A stretch of 64,000 bases of DNA from positions 1 to 64,000 of the forward strand of contig JAJRRU010000010.1 of assembly GCA_024279135.1 (NCBI GenBank), read 5' to 3'. The notes beneath the pieces are model-generated. The model was not told the DNA's origin, made no database searches, and worked only from the letters and a program-made list of their open reading frames with translations. Made by a program: the position numbers and the translations under genes. Within the stretch, counting starts at the first letter, position 1. Each line of letters begins with the position of its first letter. The stretch is from Alphaproteobacteria bacterium (GTDB lineage Bacteria; Pseudomonadota; Alphaproteobacteria; Rhodospirillales; Casp-alpha2). Shown one piece after another: positions 59,567 to 64,000 of this stretch.

Positions 59567-60391
59567 TCAATAACGCAATTCAGCCAGGACGGCGTGATGG
59601 TCACTGGGCCAGACATCGTTTATTGGTTCGTTGCCGACAACGTTACACGCCAAAATATGGCCAGCTCCCCGTGCTTGCGGCCAACCAACGAATACGTAAT
59701 CAATCCGACGATTGGGTTCCAGTTCAATTGCTACATATGGATTGACGTTATCCCAGGTAAATCCGGGCTCGTTTCCACCCGCAACGCTCCATGCATCATG
59801 GAAGAACAGCCCCTCGACAGGGCACGTTGTAAGTCCCTTGAGCATCCGTATTTCCTCGGATAAAGGGTCAGCATTAAAATCACCACACACAATGGGAGGA
59901 AAACTCCAAGGCTGCTTGTTATCGACAAAATGCGCGAGGTCAGCCACCTGCTGCTGGCGTATGTGGCTGTGCTCAAATTTCCAGTTTAGATGGGTACTGA
60001 ATATGGGAACCAATCCACGCGGACCGTCAATCTCCGCGAACAGTGCAACCCGGCCCTCTCCCGTCTCTTTCTTACCATACAGGGCGGTCGCATCATGTCG
60101 CTTGATTGGCCAACGAGACAACAGTGCGTTGCCTAAGCCCACCCCCCTAATATCCATACTCCGTTCAAACACATGATGGTAACCCAACTCAGCGGCTAAC
60201 TCGGCAGCCAAGTTGGTGGATTCATCACACCAAACTTCCTGAAGCGAAATGATATCGGCATCATGCTTTTTTAGGGTTGCTGCAATCGCTGGTCGACGTT
60301 GCTGCCACGGTCCGAACTGCCACCAAATATTCCAGGTTAAAACCTTCAGGCGAGTTTCAATAATGCTGTTTTTTTCGTTTTGATCGGTCAT
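59567..60391 (-). CDS. Endonuclease/exonuclease/phosphatase family protein
   Basis: 274 residues of the EEP (DNase I-like) fold. Metal and catalytic residues appear in LTWNIWWQFG, ISLQEVW, STHLNWKFEHS, VCGDFNADP and WPSDHHAVLAEL. No signal peptide, so cytoplasmic. Could act on nucleic acid, phospholipid or another phosphoester; the sequence does not decide. Same direction as the CHAT gene, which starts 246 bp downstream. Confidence 0.88.
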   Translation of the reverse strand: MTDQNEKNSIIETRLKVLTWNIWWQFGPWQQRRPAIAATLKKHDADIISLQEVWCDESTNLAAELAAELGYHHVFERSMDIRGVGLGNALLSRWPIKRHDATALYGKKETGEGRVALFAEIDGPRGLVPIFSTHLNWKFEHSHIRQQQVADLAHFVDNKQPWSFPPIVCGDFNADPLSEEIRMLKGLTTCPVEGLFFHDAWSVAGGNEPGFTWDNVNPYVAIELEPNRRIDYVFVGWPQARGAGHILACNVVGNEPINDVWPSDHHAVLAELRY

Positions 60392-60556
60392 TGTCCAAAG
60401 CCAGTATGTTATTTGCTGTTCAAGTTGTTATTGACGTTGTGGTTCACGTTGATGTGTCGTTTTTTGTATTTTATAAATGTAAGGCAAATAAGAGATAATA
60501 TTATAAGATCGATAAAAGTATTGTAATACAACGATTATTATTAAAAGTAACGTTTA

Positions 60557-60703
60557 ATGCCATTGTTCATTCGTCACCGGGATGGATATGACCTTACCAG
60601 TGCAGGCAAAGAACTACTTGTGTTTGCCGAAGTAGCTGAATGCGGTGTGCTCGGCATCGAATGGTGGCGGTCACACCGGCACTTGATAAACGGACTGTCC
60701 TAA
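60557..60703 (+). pseudogene. LysR-family HTH remnant
   Basis: 48 codons beginning MPLFIRHRDGYDLTSAGKEL and LVFAEVAE, matching the end of the LysR winged helix and the start of its linker helix (the LF.R...G..LT.AG..L pattern). Both the recognition helix and the whole effector domain are missing. Confidence 0.6.
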
Positions 60704-60710
60704 CCGCGTG

Positions 60711-60738
60711 AATGTCTGCTTCTGGCTGAGGCTGACAT
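60711..60738. repeat. Intergenic inverted repeat
   Basis: AATGTCTGCTTCTGG then CTGAGGCTGACAT, an imperfect hairpin of the same family as those at 9707/10957 and 17644. Confidence 0.5.
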
Positions 60739-60857
60739 ACGATTATTCTGCGAAAAACATCTGCTTTTACACTGGTTTTCTTGTCACGAACCTCTTTCTC
60801 GACAGCACCTTACAGTATGATAAACCAAACTGCTGGAACACACTACGGACATTGATT

Positions 60858-61898
60858 TTACTTAACGGAGATGTCCCACAGTTTAAGTGTTTTGTCCCAG
60901 CTCCCGGAAAGAGCGAAGCGGCCATCGGGAGAAAACACGACGGTATAGACAGATCTTGAATGCCCCTTGAAGGTGAGCAACTCAAGGCCTGTTTTGACAT
61001 CCCACAGTTTAAGGGTGAAGTGGCTACCTCCGGAAAGAGCGAAGTGGCCATCGGGTGAAAACGCGACGGAATTGACATAATTTGAATGGCCTTTGAAGGA
61101 GCGCAATTCATGACCGGTTTTGACATCCCACAGTCTAAGGGTGTAGTCGTCGCTTCCGGAAAGGGCGAAGCGACCGTCGGGTGAAAACGCGACGGAATTG
61201 ACATCATCTGAATGGCCTTTGAAGGATTGCAACTCACGGCCGCTTTTGACATCCCACAGTCTAAGAGTGTCGTCCCGGCTCCCGGAAAGAGCGAAACGGC
61301 CATCGGGTGAAAACGCGACGGAATAGACAGCATCTGAATGGCCTTTGAAGGATTGCAACTCACGACCGTTTTTGACATCCCACAGTCTAAGGGTGTGGTC
61401 GTTGCCTCCGGAAAGAGCGAAGCGGCCATCGGGTGAAAACGCGACGGAATTGACAGTATCTGAATGGCCTTTGAAGGATTGCCACTCATGGCCGGTTTTG
61501 ACATCCCACAGTCTAAGGGTGTCGTCCCGGCTCCCGGAAAGAGCGAAGCGGCCATCGGGCGAAAATGTGACGGAAATGACATCATCTGAATGGCCTTTAA
61601 AGGTGCGGATGGAGCTGTCCATCATAAAGACGAATAGGGTGTCTTTGTTGGCCACAAAAAAGATCAGCACAGAAATCATCAATAAGAACGAACCTAATAC
61701 CCACGACATTATCCGCTGAGATGATTCGTCGTCCTCCAGTGCCCTTTGCAGGCGGCGAGCTTCTGTTGCGTGTGCTCCGGTCGGCCAGTCTTTCAGAAAG
61801 GCCTTGAATGTGTTTGCATCAGTGCTGTCCATTGTCGCATTCCATCTTACATCTTCAAGACGTATACGTTCGGCTTTTGCTCTGGCTTTTTTTCTCAT
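60858..61898 (-). CDS. Membrane-anchored WD40-repeat protein
   Basis: 346 residues. Basic N-terminus, the short module at 18-54 (RWNATMDS ... FLKDWPTGAHATEARRL) also found in both caspases, one membrane helix (about 64-83, MSWVLGSFLLMISVLIFFVA), then six 42-residue WD40 repeats with SFKGHSD.V.SVAFSPDGRF and LRLWDVK. The repeats form a propeller most likely outside the membrane or facing the cytoplasm depending on topology; the basic N-terminus suggests the propeller is periplasmic. A scaffold or sensor role is inferred. Six blades rather than seven, unless blades are shared between molecules. Confidence 0.9.
   Translation of the reverse strand: MRKKARAKAERIRLEDVRWNATMDSTDANTFKAFLKDWPTGAHATEARRLQRALEDDESSQRIMSWVLGSFLLMISVLIFFVANKDTLFVFMMDSSIRTFKGHSDDVISVTFSPDGRFALSGSRDDTLRLWDVKTGHEWQSFKGHSDTVNSVAFSPDGRFALSGGNDHTLRLWDVKNGRELQSFKGHSDAVYSVAFSPDGRFALSGSRDDTLRLWDVKSGRELQSFKGHSDDVNSVAFSPDGRFALSGSDDYTLRLWDVKTGHELRSFKGHSNYVNSVAFSPDGHFALSGGSHFTLKLWDVKTGLELLTFKGHSRSVYTVVFSPDGRFALSGSWDKTLKLWDISVK
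60870..61612 (-). repeat. Six near-identical 126-bp WD40-coding repeats
   Basis: Period 126 bp; blocks such as GGAAAGAGCGAAGCGGCCAT and GGTGAAAACGCGACGGAATT recur almost unchanged through the array. The similarity is much higher at DNA level than selection on the protein requires, so the array is recently amplified or homogenised and prone to copy-number change. Confidence 0.88.
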
Positions 61899-61979
61899 CC
61901 TTTACAATCTCATTCAGTAAGCGGTGCGAGGGCACCATCTGTCGCGATTATTTTTGCTCTGCAATTTTGGCGATCTTTT

Positions 61980-62204
61980 TCAGAAGATCGTTTTGGTGGA
62001 TGTATCATGAGCGTCCATATAGTCATTCACACGCAGAATAATTCCAAGGAAAATCTCGTCAATGCGGTTGATTTTGTGATCTGTGAGCCATGCTTGTGGA
62101 TCGACGCTATTGATTTTTTTTGTGGTCTCTATCAGGGGAAAACTATACCCGGATTCTTTCAGTACACCGAGATTATGATTGGTTCCGTGTCGATGCTGTT
62201 GCAA
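61980..62204 (-). pseudogene. IS66-family transposase C-terminal remnant
   Basis: The frame contains FPLIETTKKINSVDPQAWLTD followed by HKINRIDEIFLG, matching the end of IS66 transposases (LIETAK.N..DPQAWL.D....I.DHK..R.DELLPW) with a short internal deletion. The rest of the element is lost. It lies in the 529-bp gap between the WD40 gene and the TPR lipoprotein gene, which holds no intact gene. Confidence 0.6.
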
Positions 62205-62230
62205 AACTCGATTGCCTGCGGGTTTTCGAT

Positions 62231-62252
62231 GCCCGCTTATAGTTATAGCGGA
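62231..62252. repeat. Intergenic inverted repeat
   Basis: GCCCGCTTATAGTTATAGCGGAC, a member of the GTCYGCT ... AGCGGAC hairpin family, next to the reverse copy of the ettA-tail repeat. Confidence 0.5.
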
Positions 62253-62329
62253 CGTTTCCTATCCCGCTTTCGGCTAATGCCGATGCGGGACTTTGTTTTT
62301 CGGCTTGTTGTTTCGGTATTTCACACGTT

Positions 62330-62405
62330 TTCAGCCTACCGCAGGGATGGAGCAGATATTAAAACTCATTTTAGGCGCATCAGGCACAACCCTGTGGCGT
62401 AATGC
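62330..62405. repeat. Degenerate ettA-tail repeat, reverse orientation
   Basis: Read on the minus strand, TTGTGCCTGATGCGCCTAAA then ATGAGTTTTAATATCTGC and TCCAT match copy A (TTGTACTTGATGCGCCTAAA) and copy B at about 28 of 33 positions right of the core. The plus strand encodes RIRHNPVA and a stop where the others encode [10 protein letters not shown] relic of the same repeat family far from ettA. Confidence 0.5.
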
Positions 62406-62427
62406 ACGAATTTGGTTTGTTCCTAAT

Positions 62428-63198
62428 TTAGTAGATGCCGCCGCGCAGGGGCTTTTGTGCCTCGAACTGACTTAAATGGCTAGTCAGAATGTTCATCAGT
62501 GACCGGCCTGCGTAGGTAATGGAGCCCCAGCCGTTTTCCTTTAACAAGGCGATGGTATTTTTTTGCTCAGTGACGGCCTCGTCGAAACGACCTGCCTCGG
62601 CGTAGGCCGCGGCCAGGGTGTCGCGATTGAGTATCTTGTGGGCAGGGGTAAACATATACGCATCATAGCCGACGGCGGCTTTCGCGAACTCGATGCTTTT
62701 TTCCCCATTCCTGAGGCTATCGTCGAGGCTGGTCGCCATCACGCGGGCCTTCGCGCCATAGGCAATCACCGTGGCGCTATCGCGGATCGGGCCTTTGCGG
62801 GCACTTTTTAACTTCAGAGCGACGTTAAAATCCTCGAGCGCCCATAAAGGCTGTCCCATAAGGGCAAAAATTCTGCCCCGCGCTGCAAAAGCGTAGCCAT
62901 AATTGTCAGGCATGGCCCGGATTGATCGATTGCAGTCTTCAAGGGCGGTTTTGATTTGCCCCTTCCAAATATAAGCCTCGCAACGTTTGAAATAAGAATA
63001 GTAGAGGACTTTTTTGTCCTTGGCGACTGTGAGGGCCTGATTGATGGCGTCAATGGAGCCGTCCCAATCACCCTGAAGAGAGCTTTCCTGGCCCTGGACA
63101 ATGAATTCTTCACCAGGCATTGACACACACGCCGACACCCCCACGGCCACGACCACGACCACGGCTAACAGAACCGAATAAGATCTAAGTAAAAGCAT
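62428..63198 (-). CDS. TPR-type lipoprotein
   Basis: 256 residues. Lipoprotein signal (MLLLRSYSVLLAVVVVVAVG then VSAC lipobox) and helical TPR-like repeats (GDWDGSIDAINQALTVAKDKKVLYYSYFKR, KTALEDCNRSIRAMPDN, YAEAGRFDEAVTEQ). Likely an envelope-facing scaffold. The start at 63198 gives the lipoprotein signal; the frame opens 72 bp earlier. Neighbour of the CHAT lipoprotein and of a FecR-domain protein. Confidence 0.8.
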   Translation of the reverse strand: MLLLRSYSVLLAVVVVVAVGVSACVSMPGEEFIVQGQESSLQGDWDGSIDAINQALTVAKDKKVLYYSYFKRCEAYIWKGQIKTALEDCNRSIRAMPDNYGYAFAARGRIFALMGQPLWALEDFNVALKLKSARKGPIRDSATVIAYGAKARVMATSLDDSLRNGEKSIEFAKAAVGYDAYMFTPAHKILNRDTLAAAYAEAGRFDEAVTEQKNTIALLKENGWGSITYAGRSLMNILTSHLSQFEAQKPLRGGIY

Positions 63199-63375
63199 GT
63201 ACGAGTCCTCCGCTGAGGAAGGTTTGAAACTTAATTCAAGGCTCCCTAACCTGACGGCGTTAACGAGCATACCATAAAAATTGTTTGGAGATTGGAATTT
63301 TCTATAAAATGTAGTAGAATTTTTCTATGTCGCACCTGGTTCTGACAGGCCGTTTACCCATGTGGTGAGGTGGAT

Positions 63376-64000
63376 GTGAACATTGTAAAATTTCGATATC
63401 TAATTGCCCTCCTGATCATGATCATGATCATGATCGGGATTTCTGGGGTGATGTCACCTCACCCGGCTGAAGCCGAATTGATAGGGCTGGTCAAACGGGT
63501 GGTGTCCGAGGCCTACGGCACTCCACCCGGGATTGTTCGCGAGGAAAAACACCCACGGTTCCCGGTGGTCCAGGATGAGGTGTTGGAGACCGGCAATAAT
63601 TCGGCGATGCTGGTTGAATTCCTCGACAAGACCATGCTTTCCCTCGGTGCGGACTCCTACCTCACTATCGACACCATGGTGTACGACTCGAAAAACCATA
63701 AAGGCAAACTTATCTTGAACATGTCCGTCGGGGTGTTGCGGTTCATTTCCGGATTAATTCCCTCCGGTAGTGTGCAGATTATCACCCCGTCAACGGTCAT
63801 CGGTATCCGCGGCAGCGATGCCCTGATCACCGTCAAATCTGATGGATCGACGACGGTCAACGTGTTCTCCGGAGAATTCACTGTCTCCTCCGGCCGGGGT
63901 GACGGCGGAGAGGCCGTTGTCACGAGCAGCCAGGCTGTCTCTGTGTCGGTGTCGGGGGTTGTCGGTGCAATCAGTGCCGGTATGGCAAACCCGCCCAGTT
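63376..64000 (+). CDS. FecR-domain protein, 3' end beyond the right edge
   Basis: 208 codons from a GTG at 63376 (GAGGTGGAT just upstream). A hydrophobic export signal (LIALLIMIMIMIGISGV) is followed by a FecR domain: AMLVEFLDKTMLSLGADSYL, KLILNMSVGVLRFISG, VQIITPSTVIGIRGSD, TVNVFSGEFTV. Proteins of this type are periplasmic and often combine FecR with adhesion, CHASE2 or other domains beyond this point, which cannot be seen here. An ATG within the signal is an alternative start. Confidence 0.85.
   Translation, partial: MNIVKFRYLIALLIMIMIMIGISGVMSPHPAEAELIGLVKRVVSEAYGTPPGIVREEKHPRFPVVQDEVLETGNNSAMLVEFLDKTMLSLGADSYLTIDTMVYDSKNHKGKLILNMSVGVLRFISGLIPSGSVQIITPSTVIGIRGSDALITVKSDGSTTVNVFSGEFTVSSGRGDGGEAVVTSSQAVSVSVSGVVGAISAGMANPPS
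63414..63437 (+). repeat. GATCAT hexanucleotide tandem repeat in a signal peptide
   Basis: Four perfect to near-perfect GATCAT units, in frame as Ile-Met repeats within the hydrophobic core of the FecR-protein signal peptide. A hexamer change keeps the frame, so slippage would lengthen or shorten the membrane segment rather than switch the gene off. Confidence 0.8.

Larger units (their letters stand above)
60392..60856. other. Intergenic stretch with decayed sequences
   Basis: 465 bp with no intact gene. It contains an AT-rich start, a LysR-like fragment (60557-60703) and an intergenic palindrome (60711-60738). Confidence 0.6.

Noticed and set aside
60767-61585. Long open frame (272 codons) overlapping the WD40 gene
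   Set aside because: It is the same strand in another frame; a repeat of 126 bp lacking stops in one frame lacks them throughout. Product has no sensible composition.
60870-61612. CRISPR-like periodic repeats
   Set aside because: Period of 126 bp with no spacers, fully coding for WD40 blades. The 264-bp units at 54883-56189 are likewise coding.
61746-62402. 218-codon open frame on the plus strand
   Set aside because: Crosses the 5' end of the WD40 gene, the IS66 remnant and the reverse ettA-tail repeat; no domain recognisable.

Overview
The window reads as a piece of an alphaproteobacterial chromosome, most likely from an aquatic Rhodospirillales-like organism. The main clue is the conserved block exonuclease (Rnd-like) - kdsD - lptC - lptA - lptB - rpoN - hpf - ptsN at 26.7-33.8 kb. 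The abundance of chemotaxis, PAS/CHASE sensor kinase and ABC uptake genes fits. This is inference from gene content; no rRNA or other phylogenetic marker is present.

Layout. (1) 0-8.7 kb, minus strand: a methyl-accepting chemotaxis protein running off the left edge, a YjbR-like protein, a ureidoglycolate-lyase-like protein, an exported caspase fused to amino-acid-binding-protein modules, a CHASE4/PAS sensor kinase broken by one frameshift, and a transglutaminase-like protein. (2) 9-17.7 kb, accessory: a decayed tyrosine integrase, a complete IS30-family element, a broad-spectrum mercury operon (merR divergent from merT-merP-small membrane gene-merB-merF-merA) and a CHASE/PAS sensor kinase. 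Copies of the last ~10 codons of ettA lie at 8971 and 14980, and the genuine ettA 3' end is at 17723, which suggests integration downstream of ettA. (3) 17.7-22.6 kb, core: ettA, an M17 aminopeptidase, a MarR-type regulator and an NDUFA9-like dehydrogenase. (4) 22.8-25.5 kb: tRNA-Leu(CAG) with a 2.6-kb mini-island bounded by 27-bp direct repeats of the tRNA 3' end. It carries an integrase stub and a two-gene pair, a three-Cys-motif partner protein (TcmP) and a Gp37/Gp68-type three-Cys protein (DUF5131). (5) 25.6-34.3 kb, core: methyltransferase, Rnd, LPS export and Kdo precursor genes, sigma-54, hibernation factor, PTS-Ntr IIA, Hsp20. (6) 34.5-49 kb, uptake: a ugp-type glycerol-3-phosphate ABC operon with a glycerophosphodiesterase, an oxidoreductase, a solute-binding protein, and a dpp/opp-type peptide ABC operon. 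Both ABC operons have a strong hairpin just after the binding-protein gene. (7) 49-52.4 kb, copper: cueR, copA and a divergent copZ, the last two with CueR-like promoters of 19-bp spacing.

(8) 52.6-64 kb, accessory: an IS30 remnant, a second exported caspase with a von Willebrand A domain and tandem ~88-residue repeats, a TPR-CHAT lipoprotein, an endonuclease/exonuclease/phosphatase-family protein, a membrane-anchored WD40 protein built of nearly identical DNA repeats, IS66 and LysR remnants, a TPR lipoprotein and a FecR-domain protein cut by the right edge. Three caspase-clan (CD) proteins, all predicted to be exported or lipid-anchored, and a short module shared by both caspases and the WD40 protein are the most unusual content together with the TcmP pair.
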